DNA of 64,000 nt from Candidatus Rokuibacteriota bacterium (GTDB taxonomy: Bacteria; Methylomirabilota; Methylomirabilia; Rokubacteriales; CSP1-6). The position numbers were made by a program, and so were the translations under genes. Each line of letters opens with the position of its first letter. Position 1 is the first letter of the stretch. Below the pieces are notes generated by a model. It did no database searches, had not been told where the DNA came from, and was given only the letters and a program-made list of their open reading frames with translations. The stretch is taken from the NCBI GenBank assembly GCA_016184365.1, contig JACPCW010000077.1:16976-80975 (forward strand), in the 5' to 3' direction. Of the stretch, positions 8,474 to 17,586 are shown in pieces.

Positions 8474-9468
8474 CGGAGTCCACAGACCTCCGCGATCAGT
8501 TCGTACGAGCGCAGCCGCGCCTTCGGGTCGTGCGTGATCGTGACGATCACGAGCTCGTCCGCGGCGTGCTCGGCGGCGAACGCGGTCAGCTGCTCGCGCA
8601 CCTGTTCCGGCGCGCCGGCGATGCGGCGGCGCTGCGCATGCTCGACGATGGCGAGCTCGCGCGGCGTGTAGGGATACCGTTCGGCTTCCTCCACGGACGG
8701 ATACGGTCCGCCGCGACCGGTGTAGAGCCGGACGATGAAGAGCTCGCGGCTCTTCGCGAGTCGCACCGCCTCGGCTTCGGTATCCGCGCACACGACGAAC
8801 ACGGCCGCCGCGGCGCGCGGGCTCGCCAGGCGGCTCGACGGTTGAAAGCGCGCGCGGTATTCCTGCATCGCCTCCACGCTGCCGTCGGCGGAGATGAAGT
8901 GCGCGAACGCGAACGCCACGCCGAAGTGCGCCGCGAGCATCGCGCTCTCGCCGCTCGAGCCGAGCATCCAGATCTCCGGCGTCGTCGTCGTGCGCGGCGT
9001 GGCCTTCACGCTGGCGAACGGATGCTCGCTCGGGAGCGCGTCGTCGAGCCACCCGATGAGATCCGTCACCTGGCGCGGATAGAGCTCCGCGCCGCGCGGC
9101 GCGCCGTACGCGAGCGCGCGCGCCGTGAGCTGGTCGCTGCCCGGCGCGCGGCCGAGCCCGAGGTCGATGCGGCCGGGGAAGAGCGTCTCGAGCATGCGGA
9201 ACTGTTCGGCGACCTTCAGCGGGCTGTAGTGCGACAGCATCACGCCGCCGGCGCCGACACGCAGCCGCGACGTCCGCGACGCGACGTGGCCGATCAGGAT
9301 CTCCGGCGCCGAGCCGGCGAGACCGGACGTCGCGTGATGCTCCGCGAGCCAGTACCGGTGATAGCCGAGACGGTCGGCGGCGGCCGCGAGCTCGAGCGTT
9401 TCCTGCACCGCGTCCGCGGGGGTGAGACCGCTGCGCACCGGCGATTGATCGAGTACGCTGAGGAGCAT
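8470..9468 (-). CDS. LLM class flavin-dependent oxidoreductase (MsnO8-type)
   Basis: This is a luciferase-like TIM-barrel monooxygenase (332 aa) using FMN or F420. MLLSVLDQSPV at the N-terminus, YWLAEHHAT, VGAGGVMLSHYSPLKVAEQF and DLGLGRAPG are the usual signatures of this branch. The organic substrate is unknown. The start at 9468 gives the standard family N-terminus; an in-frame ATG at 9480 would add four residues. Only 27 bases separate it from the divergent LLM gene at 9496, so the promoters must overlap or lie inside coding sequence. It is translationally coupled to nudC downstream. Confidence 0.88.
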   Translation of the reverse strand: MLLSVLDQSPVRSGLTPADAVQETLELAAAADRLGYHRYWLAEHHATSGLAGSAPEILIGHVASRTSRLRVGAGGVMLSHYSPLKVAEQFRMLETLFPGRIDLGLGRAPGSDQLTARALAYGAPRGAELYPRQVTDLIGWLDDALPSEHPFASVKATPRTTTTPEIWMLGSSGESAMLAAHFGVAFAFAHFISADGSVEAMQEYRARFQPSSRLASPRAAAAVFVVCADTEAEAVRLAKSRELFIVRLYTGRGGPYPSVEEAERYPYTPRELAIVEHAQRRRIAGAPEQVREQLTAFAAEHAADELVIVTITHDPKARLRSYELIAEVCGLR

Positions 9469-9495
9469 CGCTCCGATCATCTTATAGGAGGCCTC

Positions 9496-10641
9496 ATGCT
9501 TCGGTTCGGCATCTTCCTCGCGCCGTTCCACGCGCTGCACGAAAATCCGACGCTCGCGATCGAGCGCGATTTCGAGCTCGTGCAGCATCTCGACCGGCTC
9601 GATTACGACGAGGCGTGGATCGGCGAGCACCACTCGGCCGGACTGGAGATCATTCCGTCGCCGGAGCTCTTCATCGCCGCCGCGGCGGAGCGCACGCGCC
9701 ACATTCGGCTCGGCACCGGCGTGAGCTCGCTCCCGTATCACAACCCGATGATTCTCGCGGACCGGATGCAGCAGCTCGACCACCAGACGCGCGGCCGCGC
9801 GATGTTCGGCGTCGGTCCCGGCGCCTTGCCGTCCGATGCCGTCATGCTCGGGATCGATCCGCTCCGGCAGCGCGACATGATGGACGAGGCGCTCGACGTC
9901 ATCGTGCCGCTGCTGCGCGGCGAGCCGGTGACGCACAAGGGCGACTGGTTCAATCTCGTCGACGCGCGCCTGCAGCTGCCGCCGTACACGCGCCCGCACA
10001 TGGAGATGGCCGTGGCGGCGATGGTCTCGCCGTCGGGCCCGCGCTCGGCGGGCAAGCACGGCATCGGCCTGCTGTCGATCGGGACGGTGATGAAGACGGC
10101 GTACATGAGCCTCGCGCAGATGTGGCAGATCTGCGAAGACATGGCGCGCGAGCACGGCACGCGGGTGACGCGCGACACGTGGCGCGTCGTCACGCCGATG
10201 CACGTCGCCGAGACGCGCGAGAAGGCGCTCGCCGACGTCCGCTTCGGGCTGCGCGACTGGATCCGGTACTACACCGAGGTCATCGCGCTGCCGTTCGAGC
10301 TGACCGGGACGCTCGACCAGCGCGTCGAGCAGTACATCGACACCGGACACGCGATCATCGGCTCCCCGGACGACGCCGTCGCGCGCATCGAGGAGCTGCA
10401 GAAGATGTCGGGCGGCTTCGGCACGATCCTGCAGCTCGCGCACAACTGGGCCGATTTCCCCGAGACGCTGAAGAGCTACGAGCTGATGGCGCGGTACGTG
10501 ATGCCACGGTTCCAGGGCTCGAACGTCGGCCGCGAAGAGAGCACGGCGTGGTCGTCGGCCCGGCGCGCCGCGCTGATGAGCGCCGGCCGGAAGGCGAAAG
10601 AGCTCGCGACGAAGAAGTTCACCGAGGAGCGGAAGCGATGA
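9496..10641 (+). CDS. LLM class flavin-dependent oxidoreductase
   Basis: This is a second luciferase-like monooxygenase (381 aa), unlike its divergent neighbour in sequence. It has MLRFGIFLAPFH, DEAWIGEHHSAG, a LGTGVSSLPYHNPMILADR block and FGVGPGALPSD, as in long-chain alkane monooxygenase or limonene-type LLM proteins. AGGAGG lies 4-5 bases before the ATG. It heads an operon: the stop overlaps the ATG of the peptidase gene, followed by the cupin and AlaX genes. The substrate cannot be inferred. Confidence 0.9.
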   Translation: MLRFGIFLAPFHALHENPTLAIERDFELVQHLDRLDYDEAWIGEHHSAGLEIIPSPELFIAAAAERTRHIRLGTGVSSLPYHNPMILADRMQQLDHQTRGRAMFGVGPGALPSDAVMLGIDPLRQRDMMDEALDVIVPLLRGEPVTHKGDWFNLVDARLQLPPYTRPHMEMAVAAMVSPSGPRSAGKHGIGLLSIGTVMKTAYMSLAQMWQICEDMAREHGTRVTRDTWRVVTPMHVAETREKALADVRFGLRDWIRYYTEVIALPFELTGTLDQRVEQYIDTGHAIIGSPDDAVARIEELQKMSGGFGTILQLAHNWADFPETLKSYELMARYVMPRFQGSNVGREESTAWSSARRAALMSAGRKAKELATKKFTEERKR

Positions 10642-12104
10642 CGGAGACTCGAGCGCCCTTCATCGAGCGGCGCGCGCGCTTTGCCGAAGCGCTCGGCGAC
10701 GCGCTCGCCATCATCCCCGCGGCGCAGGAAGTGCCGCGCAACGCCGACACGCACTACGAGTTCCGCCAGGACTCCGACTTCTTCTTCCTGACCGGCTTCG
10801 ACGAGCCGGACGCGGTCGCGGTCTTCAACCCGGCGCACGAGAAGGAGCGCTACGCGCTCTTCGTGCGGCCGCGCGACCGCGAGATGGAGATCTGGAACGG
10901 CTACCGCGCGGGGGTCGAGGGCGCCGTCGCCGACTACGGCGCCGACGCCGCGTATCCGATCGATCAGCTGGACCAGAAGCTTCGCGAGTACGTGCTCGAC
11001 CGCACGGCGCTCGTCTATCGGCTCGGCAATACCGCGTTCGACGCGCGCATCACGCGGCTGATGGACTACGCGCGGACGATCCGCGCACGCGTGCGGCCGG
11101 CGCCGGTTCGTATCGACGAGCCCGGACCGATCCTGCACGAGCTGCGGCTGCGCCGGACGCCCGCGGAGCTGGCGCGGCATCGGCGCGCGTGCGAGATCAC
11201 GCGCGACGGGCACATCGAAGCGATGCGGTTCGCGCAGCCCGGCATGTACGAATACGAGGTGCAGGCCGCGCTGGAGTACGTCTTCCGCGCGGGCGGCGCG
11301 CCGCGCAACGGCTATCCGTCGATCGTCGCCTCCGGGCCGAACGCCTGCATCCTGCACTACAACGAAAACCGTCGGCGCATGGCGGACGGCGACCTGCTGC
11401 TCATCGACGCCGCGTGCGAGTACGGGTACTTCAGCTCGGACATCACGCGCACGTTCCCGGTGAACGGCCGATTCACCGCGCCGCAGCGCGCGATCTACGA
11501 CGTCGTGCTGCGCGCGCAGGTGGCCGCGATCGAAGCGGCGAAGCCCGGCGTGCGCTACGAGGCGCTGCACGAAACCGCCAGGCGCGTGCTGACGGAAGGG
11601 CTCGTCGACCTCGGGCTGCTGCCGCGCGGCGTCGCGGACTCGCTGGCGATGCACCACTACCGTGAGTTCTACATGCACGGCACCGGGCACTGGCTCGGCA
11701 TGGACGTGCACGACGTCGGCGACTACAAGCCGGGCGGCCAGTCGCGACCGCTCGAGCCGGGCATGGTCTTCACGGTCGAGCCCGGCCTCTACATCGATCC
11801 GGCGCGCGAGACCGCGACCTTCTATCTGCTCGAGTACAGCGAAGAGGAGCGGTGGGACCGCCGCATGCGCCTCGGCGTCGCCGCGGCGAAGAAGATGGAA
11901 GAGGAGGAGCGCGCGAAGGTCGAGAAGATCGTGCACCCGATCCCGAAGGAGTTCCGCGGCATCGGCGTGCGGATCGAGGACGACGTCCTGATCACGCCGG
12001 GCGGCCACGAGGTGCTGACGGCGGGCACGCCGAAGACGATCGAGGACGTCGAGCGCACGTGCGCGGAGCCGTCGCGGCTGCCGCGGATCGGTGGAGGCCG
12101 GTGA
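10638..12104 (+). CDS. pepP: Xaa-Pro aminopeptidase / M24B metallopeptidase
   Basis: M24B peptidases remove an N-terminal residue preceding proline, using two metal ions. This 488-aa protein has the N-terminal AMP-N domain (FRQDSDFFFLTGFDEPDA). The pita-bread domain follows, with metal ligands visible as LIDAACEYGYFSSDITRTF (Asp, Asp), HGTGHWLGMDVHD (His), TVEPGLY (Glu) and GVRIEDDVLIT (Glu). Length and order match PepP. The ATG overlaps the LLM stop (ATGA), and the stop overlaps the cupin ATG (TGATG). About 35 residues inserted before GVRIEDD (MEEEERAKVEKI region) are charged and likely helical. Confidence 0.92.
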   Translation: MTETRAPFIERRARFAEALGDALAIIPAAQEVPRNADTHYEFRQDSDFFFLTGFDEPDAVAVFNPAHEKERYALFVRPRDREMEIWNGYRAGVEGAVADYGADAAYPIDQLDQKLREYVLDRTALVYRLGNTAFDARITRLMDYARTIRARVRPAPVRIDEPGPILHELRLRRTPAELARHRRACEITRDGHIEAMRFAQPGMYEYEVQAALEYVFRAGGAPRNGYPSIVASGPNACILHYNENRRRMADGDLLLIDAACEYGYFSSDITRTFPVNGRFTAPQRAIYDVVLRAQVAAIEAAKPGVRYEALHETARRVLTEGLVDLGLLPRGVADSLAMHHYREFYMHGTGHWLGMDVHDVGDYKPGGQSRPLEPGMVFTVEPGLYIDPARETATFYLLEYSEEERWDRRMRLGVAAAKKMEEEERAKVEKIVHPIPKEFRGIGVRIEDDVLITPGGHEVLTAGTPKTIEDVERTCAEPSRLPRIGGGR

Positions 12105-12490
12105 TGAAGACCTCGACGAAGCGCTACGTCGTCCGCCGCGACGAAGCCAAGCCGTACTCTCCGGCGAATCACGAAGAAACCGTCAACCGCCGGCTGGTCG
12201 GCCGCGAGAACGTCGGCGCCCGGCAGCTCGAAGTCGTGCTCGGCGTCGTGACGAAGGGCGGCGGCGCGCTCAAGCATTCGCACCCGGGCATCGAGCAGGT
12301 CTGCTACGTCCTGGAAGGCCGCGCGCGCGTCGAGGTAGGCGACGACTACGTCGACGAGGTCGGGCCGGGCGACACCGTGTTCTTCCCCGCGAACGTCCCG
12401 CACGTCTTCACGACGGTCAGCGACGAGCCCGTGCGCGTGCTGGTGATCTACGCGCCGCCGTACGCCGAGACCGGCGCGGTCCGGCACTGA
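12104..12490 (+). CDS. Cupin domain protein
   Basis: This is a single-domain cupin of 128 aa. Metal-binding cupin motif 1 is visible as HSHPGIEQVCYVLEGRARV, and motif 2 ends in PANVPHVF. Such small cupins can be sugar or amino-acid isomerases, dioxygenases or binding proteins, and I cannot choose among them. It is the third gene of the LLM operon, with an overlapping start (TGATG), and is 3 bases from the AlaX gene. Confidence 0.85.
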   Translation: MKTSTKRYVVRRDEAKPYSPANHEETVNRRLVGRENVGARQLEVVLGVVTKGGGALKHSHPGIEQVCYVLEGRARVEVGDDYVDEVGPGDTVFFPANVPHVFTTVSDEPVRVLVIYAPPYAETGAVRH

Positions 12491-12493
12491 CCC

Positions 12494-13216
12494 ATGTCGC
12501 GATACTTCTGCCACGACCATCCCGACGTCCTGACCGTCGAGACGCGCGTGGTCGACGCGAAGCCCGGCGGCGTGGTGCTCGAGCAGAGCCCGTTTCATCC
12601 CGGCGGCGGCGGCCAGCTTGCCGACCGCGGCCGGTTGATCACCGGCGCCGGCGAGGTGCGCGTCACCGGGTTCGAGGTCGTCGACGGCACGACGTGGCTC
12701 GTGCTCGCCGAGCCCGTCGAGCTCAGAGACGTCGTGCAGGCCGCCGTCGATCCCGACTTCCGCGCGATGCAGGCCGAGCTCCACACCGCCGCGCACGTGC
12801 TGAACGCGCTCGTCTATCGCGACTTCAACGGTGCGCTGCTGACCGGCGCGCAGCTTGGCGACGACGGCACCGCGCGCGTCGACTTCGATCTGCCGAACGT
12901 CGACAACGACCGCCTGCGCGCGCTCGACGCCGAGATCAACGACGTCATCCGCCAGGATCTGCCGGTGCGGCACGCGTGGATGGAGTTCGACAAGGCGGCC
13001 GCGGAGACGGGCCTGTTTCGCAGCCGCTCGGTCGCGCCGCCGCCATCGTCGGATGGCACCGTCCGCATCGTCGAGATCGTCGGTCTGGACCGGCAGGCGT
13101 GCGGCGGGACGCATCTCGGGTCGACGGGCCGCTCGCACCCGATCCGCATTCTCAAGATCGACAACAAGGGTCGCCACAACCGCCGCGTGAAGTACGGGCT
13201 CACCGACACGCGCTGA
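12494..13216 (+). CDS. AlaX-like alanyl-tRNA editing protein
   Basis: AlaX proteins hydrolyse Ser- or Gly-mischarged tRNA-Ala in trans. This 240-aa protein resembles the editing domain of AlaRS. It has FHPGGGGQLADRG near residue 35, HTAAH (zinc site HxxxH) near residue 97 and CGGTHLG (CxxxH) near residue 200. There is no synthetase domain. It is the last gene of the operon; the stop is 8 bases from the convergent uraD stop. Confidence 0.9.
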   Translation: MSRYFCHDHPDVLTVETRVVDAKPGGVVLEQSPFHPGGGGQLADRGRLITGAGEVRVTGFEVVDGTTWLVLAEPVELRDVVQAAVDPDFRAMQAELHTAAHVLNALVYRDFNGALLTGAQLGDDGTARVDFDLPNVDNDRLRALDAEINDVIRQDLPVRHAWMEFDKAAAETGLFRSRSVAPPPSSDGTVRIVEIVGLDRQACGGTHLGSTGRSHPIRILKIDNKGRHNRRVKYGLTDTR

Positions 13217-13223
13217 AGCGCGC

Positions 13224-13754
13224 TCATACGCTCGGCAACAGTCGTTCGAGTCGCATACGGGTGATGTCGAAGAGTTCCGCGAGCGCGGCGGCCACTTCGA
13301 CCTCGCGCGTGTTGCGCAATCGTGATTCGAACGCCGCGAGGATCGACGCCTTGTCGTGGTGGCGCACGGCGATGATGAACGGGAAGCCGAACGTCTCGCG
13401 GTACGCCACGTCGAGTTGCCTGAAGCGCACGTGTTCTTCGTCGCCCAATCGGTCGAGACCGGTGGACGCCTGTTCCGCGACGGACGATTCCGTCATGATC
13501 GCTGCACGCACCGCTTGGCCGGCCAGACCGGGATGTGCGCGCAAGAGCTCCAATTGCTCGGCCGGCGACGCCGATCGCACGACGGCGACCATCGCGTCGT
13601 GCAGCGCGACGGCGTGCGCGAACGGCCGCGTGGACCACGCGCGCTCAGCCACCCACGGCGCGTGTTCGAAGATCGGACCGACCGCGCGCGTGAACGCATC
13701 GCGGTCCATCCGATTGACTGCCTGCAGCGTCAGCACGACGGTTGCCCGGTCCAT
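13224..13754 (-). CDS. uraD: 2-oxo-4-hydroxy-4-carboxy-5-ureidoimidazoline (OHCU) decarboxylase
   Basis: It decarboxylates OHCU to S-allantoin, the last step of urate oxidation. At 176 aa it is the usual length. AHPGLAG near residue 70 holds the catalytic His, and the conserved ending with GFPFIIAVR and LFDITRMRLERLL is present. The start follows R2 copy b directly. The element reads GTG-ATG-GAC, so either GTG (13757) or ATG (13754) can start in the same frame. It is divergent from pucG and puuE, the next ureide-pathway genes. Confidence 0.93.
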   Translation of the reverse strand: MDRATVVLTLQAVNRMDRDAFTRAVGPIFEHAPWVAERAWSTRPFAHAVALHDAMVAVVRSASPAEQLELLRAHPGLAGQAVRAAIMTESSVAEQASTGLDRLGDEEHVRFRQLDVAYRETFGFPFIIAVRHHDKASILAAFESRLRNTREVEVAAALAELFDITRMRLERLLPSV

Positions 13755-13862
13755 CACAGACTCGCCTCGCACCCGTTCCGTTGGCGGCTCTTCATCGTAG
13801 TGTCGGCTCGGCCGTCGACCGGCCTCACCTCCCGATGCCACGCCGTGCTGCGGCTTCGCCCA
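13755..13862 (-). repeat. R2 leader element, long form (copy b)
   Basis: This copy lies in the divergent uraD/pucG gap and points toward uraD. It differs from copies a and c by scattered substitutions. The mini-ORF frame stays open (two Arg/Ser codons become Gln/Asn). Its TGA stop overlaps the uraD ATG as TGATG. Confidence 0.9.
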
Positions 13863-13930
13863 TCCATCGATCGGGCACTCTGGCTGATTTTTCCCCGCCG
13901 GGCAAGGACGATCCGGTAAGTTCGGAAGCG

Positions 13931-15172
13931 ATGACGGACGTCGGCGATCTCGTCCCCGGTCCTCGCATTCTCCTCGGCCCGGGCCCGACGATGGCGGACC
14001 CTCGCGTGCTTCGCGCGATGGCGATGCCGTTGCTCGGCCAGTTCGACCCCGAGTTCACCGCGATCATGAACGAGGTCATGGAGCTGTCGCGGTTCGTCTG
14101 GCAGACGACGAACGCGCGGTGCTTCCCGGTGTCCGGCACGGGCCGCGCCGGCCTCGAGGCCGCGATCGCGTCGCTGGTCGAGCCGGGTGAGCGCGTCGTC
14201 GTCGGCGAGTGCGGGCGCTTCGGCCTCCTGCTCATCGAGATCGCCGAGCGCTGCGGCGCCGAGGTCGCCGTCGTCCGCGGCTCGTGGGGGCGTGTGATCG
14301 AGCCGGACGCGATCAGGGCCGCGGTCGCCGAGAAACCGACGAAGCTGGTCGCCATGATTCACGGCGAGACGTCGACCGGCGTGCTCCAGCCGCTCGACGA
14401 CATCGCGCGCATCGCGCACGAGCACGACGCGCTGCTCATGGCCGATTGCGTGGTGACGCTCGGCGGCTCGGACGTCGCGGTCGATCGCTCGCGCCTCGAC
14501 GTCGCCGTCGCCGGCACGCAGAAGTGCCTGTCGTGTCCGTCCGGGCTCGCGCCCGTCACGTACAACGAGGAAGCGGAAGCCGCGATCAAGGTGCGGCGGA
14601 CGAAAATCCGGTCGAACTATCTCGATCTTGGCCAGCTCGCCGATTACTGGAGCCCGTCGCGCTTCAATCACCACACGGCGCCCACGGCGATGGTCTACGG
14701 ACTGCGCGAAGCGCTGCGCGTGATCCGCGACGAGGGGCTGGAGGCGCGCTTCGCGCGGCATCGCCGGCATGGCGATGCGCTGCGCGCCGGCATCGACGCG
14801 CTCGGGCTGTCGCTCTTCGGCAAGGAGCCCGCGCAGCACCGGCTGCCGTTCATCACGCCGGTGATCGTGCCGGACGACGTGGATGAGCTGCGCGTGCGCC
14901 GCCGCCTGGTCGATGATTTCGGCATCGAGATCGGTGCGGCGTTCGGCCCGCTGCAAGGCAAGATCTGGCGCATCGGCACGATGGGCTATTCCGCACGACG
15001 ACAGAACGTCCTAACGTGTCTGGCCGCGCTCGAGCACGTGCTGCGTGCGGAAGGCGTGAAGTCCGCGCCGGGCGCCGGCGTCGACGCCGCCGTGGCGCAT
15101 TACGCGACGAGCGGTGAGCGCGCGACGGCCGTGGACGACAGCCTGGGCGCCCGCGGGATCGGCCGGGTATGA
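13931..15172 (+). CDS. pucG: (S)-ureidoglycine-glyoxylate aminotransferase-like (class V aminotransferase)
   Basis: This is a PLP enzyme of the alanine-glyoxylate/serine-pyruvate group (413 aa). LLGPGPTMADPRVLRAMA, SGTGRAGLEAAIAS and the Schiff-base lysine in GTQKCLSCPSGLAPV are visible. Class V members acting on ureidoglycine are called PucG. I favour that over AGXT because uraD sits divergently upstream and a puuE-like gene overlaps its stop. GGAAG lies about 4 bases before the ATG, and a TANNNT box (13917-13922) lies 8 bases before it. Confidence 0.85.
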   Translation: MTDVGDLVPGPRILLGPGPTMADPRVLRAMAMPLLGQFDPEFTAIMNEVMELSRFVWQTTNARCFPVSGTGRAGLEAAIASLVEPGERVVVGECGRFGLLLIEIAERCGAEVAVVRGSWGRVIEPDAIRAAVAEKPTKLVAMIHGETSTGVLQPLDDIARIAHEHDALLMADCVVTLGGSDVAVDRSRLDVAVAGTQKCLSCPSGLAPVTYNEEAEAAIKVRRTKIRSNYLDLGQLADYWSPSRFNHHTAPTAMVYGLREALRVIRDEGLEARFARHRRHGDALRAGIDALGLSLFGKEPAQHRLPFITPVIVPDDVDELRVRRRLVDDFGIEIGAAFGPLQGKIWRIGTMGYSARRQNVLTCLAALEHVLRAEGVKSAPGAGVDAAVAHYATSGERATAVDDSLGARGIGRV

Positions 15173-16077
15173 CCTATCCCCGCGATCTCGTCGGCTACGG
15201 CTCGACTCCGCCCGATCCGAAATGGCCCGGCGGCGCGCGCATCGCGCTGTCGCTCGTCGTGAACTACGAAGAAGGCGGCGAGCGCTCGATCCTGCACGGC
15301 GACAACGAATCCGAGACGTTCCTGCAGGAAGTCGTCGGCATTCCGCCGTCGATCGCCGGCCGCAACCTGTCGGTCGAGTCGATGTACGAGTACGGCACGC
15401 GGGTGGGCTTCTGGCGGCTGATGCGGACGTTCGCGCAGCGCCGCGTCACGGTGAGCTTCTTCGCGGTGGGCATGGCGCTCGAGCGTCATCCGGATGCCGC
15501 GAAGGCGATGGCCGAGGGCGGCCACGAGATCGTGAGCCACGGCTGGCGCTGGATCGATTACCAGCACGTGCCGGAAGCGGTCGAGCGCGACCACATCAAG
15601 CGCTCGGTCGACGCGATCACGCGCCTGACCGGCTCGCGCCCGCTCGGCTGGTACACCGGGCGCACGAGCGAGAACACGCGCCGCCTCGTCGTCGAGGAGG
15701 GCGGCTTCCTCTACGACTCGGACGCCTACAACGACGACCTGCCGTACTGGATCGAAGAGAGCGGCACGCCGCATCTCGTCGTGCCGTACACGCTCGATCA
15801 GAACGACATGAAGACGGTGGCGCCGGGCGGGTTCGCGACGGGCGACGACTGGCTCTCGTACGTGCGCGACGCGTTCGACGTGCTCTACGCCGAGGGCGCG
15901 GAGCGGCCGGCGATGATGTCGGTCGGGCTCCACCTGCGGCTCATCGGACGCCCCGGACGTTTCGCGGCGCTGCTGCGCTTCCTCGATCACGTGCAGAAGC
16001 ACGACCGCGTCTGGGTCACGCGCCGTATCGACATCGCGCGCCACTGGATCGCGCAGCACCCGTACCGCGCGCGGTAG
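15169..16077 (+). CDS. puuE: Allantoinase PuuE-like polysaccharide deacetylase
   Basis: Members of this metal-independent branch of carbohydrate esterase family 4 hydrolyse allantoin to allantoate. This 302-aa protein starts with the typical MTYPRDLVGYGSTPPDPKWP. It has SMYEYGTRVGFWRL, GHEIVSHGWRWIDY and the late HLRLIGRPGR motif. The ATG overlaps the pucG stop. Together with uraD this gives three steps from OHCU to ureidoglycine-level nitrogen release. Urate oxidase and allantoate hydrolase genes are not in the window. Confidence 0.88.
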   Translation: MTYPRDLVGYGSTPPDPKWPGGARIALSLVVNYEEGGERSILHGDNESETFLQEVVGIPPSIAGRNLSVESMYEYGTRVGFWRLMRTFAQRRVTVSFFAVGMALERHPDAAKAMAEGGHEIVSHGWRWIDYQHVPEAVERDHIKRSVDAITRLTGSRPLGWYTGRTSENTRRLVVEEGGFLYDSDAYNDDLPYWIEESGTPHLVVPYTLDQNDMKTVAPGGFATGDDWLSYVRDAFDVLYAEGAERPAMMSVGLHLRLIGRPGRFAALLRFLDHVQKHDRVWVTRRIDIARHWIAQHPYRAR

Positions 16078-16089
16078 CGCCGGGGTCGC

Positions 16090-16521
16090 TCAGCGTCCCT
16101 GGATGTACTCCTTCAGGTACCGGTTCTCGTACTCCACGGCGTCCAGGCTCGCCTTGACGAGGTCGCCGATGGAGATCATGCCCGCCACGCCGTCCCCGTC
16201 GATCACCGGGAGATGTCGCACGCGGTTCTGCGTCACGAGCCCCATCGCGTAGTCGACCTCGTCATCGGGCACGCACACGATGAGATCGCGCGTCATCGCC
16301 TCGGCGACCGGGATGCGGCCCAGCTCGGCGCTGCGGTGACGGCACTCGCGCAGCACGTCGCGCTCGCTGATGATCCCGACGATGGCGCCCTGCGCGTCCC
16401 GCACCAGGAGCGCGCCGATCCGGTGCGTGTTGAGCGCGGCGACGGCGTCGAGCACGGTGCGGTCGGCCTCGATCGAGTGCACCTGCGAACCCTTGACGTC
16501 GAGGATGTCCCGGATCTTCAT
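16090..16521 (-). CDS. CBS-domain pair protein
   Basis: This 143-aa protein has two CBS motifs and little else. Such proteins bind adenine nucleotides and act as energy or redox sensors. The first domain covers about residues 5-60 (TVLDAVAALNTHRIGALLV ... IVGIISERDVLREC). The second covers about residues 75-130 (HLPVIDGDGVAGMISIGDLVK). GGAGG lies 4 bases before the ATG. It lies 24 bases behind the kinase-like/BON gene on the same strand and may be co-transcribed with it. Confidence 0.9.
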   Translation of the reverse strand: MKIRDILDVKGSQVHSIEADRTVLDAVAALNTHRIGALLVRDAQGAIVGIISERDVLRECRHRSAELGRIPVAEAMTRDLIVCVPDDEVDYAMGLVTQNRVRHLPVIDGDGVAGMISIGDLVKASLDAVEYENRYLKEYIQGR

Positions 16522-16544
16522 GGCTCCTCCGCGACGACCGGTAT

Positions 16545-17369
16545 CTATGCGGACCGCGCGTAGGCCCGCCCCGGCAGGGTCATGATCGCGGTGCGGACGT
16601 CGGTGACTCCCGGAACCCCGCGCAGGACGGCCTCGACCTGTCTGTGCTCGATGTCCGAGTCCACGAGACCTTCGGCGGTGAGGACGCCGTCATGGCAACC
16701 CAGGGAGAGGCGCACCGTCCGCGTCTCCGGATTCGAGGCGAGCGCCGCCTTCGCCTGCGCGACGATCGACAGATCCCGGACGCGACGGCGCGACTCCTGG
16801 GTGGGCTGATAGCGCTCGTCCCGGAGCGCCTCGACGACGATCCGCGCGCCGCCGAGGACGGTCAATCGCTCGGTGTTGAGCACGAGGTCGTACAGCTGCG
16901 CGTCGTCCCAGTCCGCGTGGTGGAGGAACTTCACGCGGGCCGCACGCTCGCGATCCGCGGCATGCACCACGTCGAGCGCCGCCTCGGCGGTGAGGCCCTG
17001 CTGCTGTTCGATGCGTCGGGCGCGGTCGCTCACCGGCGCCGTGACACGGACGCGAAGGGCGTGCGAGGTGCCGCGCATCACCATCGCGGCGCCGAGGCCC
17101 GCGAGCACGACGTTGTCCCGGGCGGCCATCTCCATGATCGTGGCCTCGATGTGGGCGACCACGTGCCGCTTCGTGTCGACGAAGCGCTCCCACAGCGTCG
17201 GCTTCTCCTCGGCGACGTGTCGGAGCTCGCTCGTGTCGGTTCCGAAGCGATCGGCCGCTCTCGCGATGATCTCCCGGTCCGCGAAGTCGTAGCCGAGGAT
17301 GCGGGCGACCTCGTGGCCGATCTCGTCTCCCAGGCTACCGATGCAGGTGGAGAGGGCGACGATGCTCAT
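16545..17369 (-). CDS. Cytidylate kinase-like protein fused to a BON domain
   Basis: The first 190 residues of this 274-aa protein resemble the cytidylate-kinase-like family (GYDFADREIIARAADRFG, LAGLGAAMVMRG, HHADWDDAQLYDLVLNTERL). The last 75 are a BON domain (VRDLSIVAQAKAALASNPE ... VPGVTDVRTAIM). The P-loop is degenerate: family members read like SRQYGSGG, but here it is STCIGSLG, so kinase activity is doubtful. BON domains bind lipid or protein partners. The ATG has GGAGG 6 bases upstream. The 215 bases between it and the gutted deacetylase hold nothing I recognise. Confidence 0.8.
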   Translation of the reverse strand: MSIVALSTCIGSLGDEIGHEVARILGYDFADREIIARAADRFGTDTSELRHVAEEKPTLWERFVDTKRHVVAHIEATIMEMAARDNVVLAGLGAAMVMRGTSHALRVRVTAPVSDRARRIEQQQGLTAEAALDVVHAADRERAARVKFLHHADWDDAQLYDLVLNTERLTVLGGARIVVEALRDERYQPTQESRRRVRDLSIVAQAKAALASNPETRTVRLSLGCHDGVLTAEGLVDSDIEHRQVEAVLRGVPGVTDVRTAIMTLPGRAYARSA

Positions 17370-17586
17370 GGCTGGCCTCCTCCGAAGCGGGTGGGGGATC
17401 GGGTCGGGATGCAGCGCACGCGGGATGACGACCGGGCGGAGCGCCGGGCTGCGGCGGACGGGCTGTCCACGGGCGCGAGCGTACGCATTCACTCCTCCCG
17501 ACGGACGGGAACATCGAACGGCGCCAGACTGCGCCCCGCCTCGCGCACTTGTCAAGCGCGAGCCGGCGGCGGAGGTCGACGAGCCC

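Noticed and set aside
13742..13930. The pucG frame extended upstream to 13742
   Set aside because: The extension is R2 copy b read in the wrong direction; the ATG at 13931 gives the normal family N-terminus.
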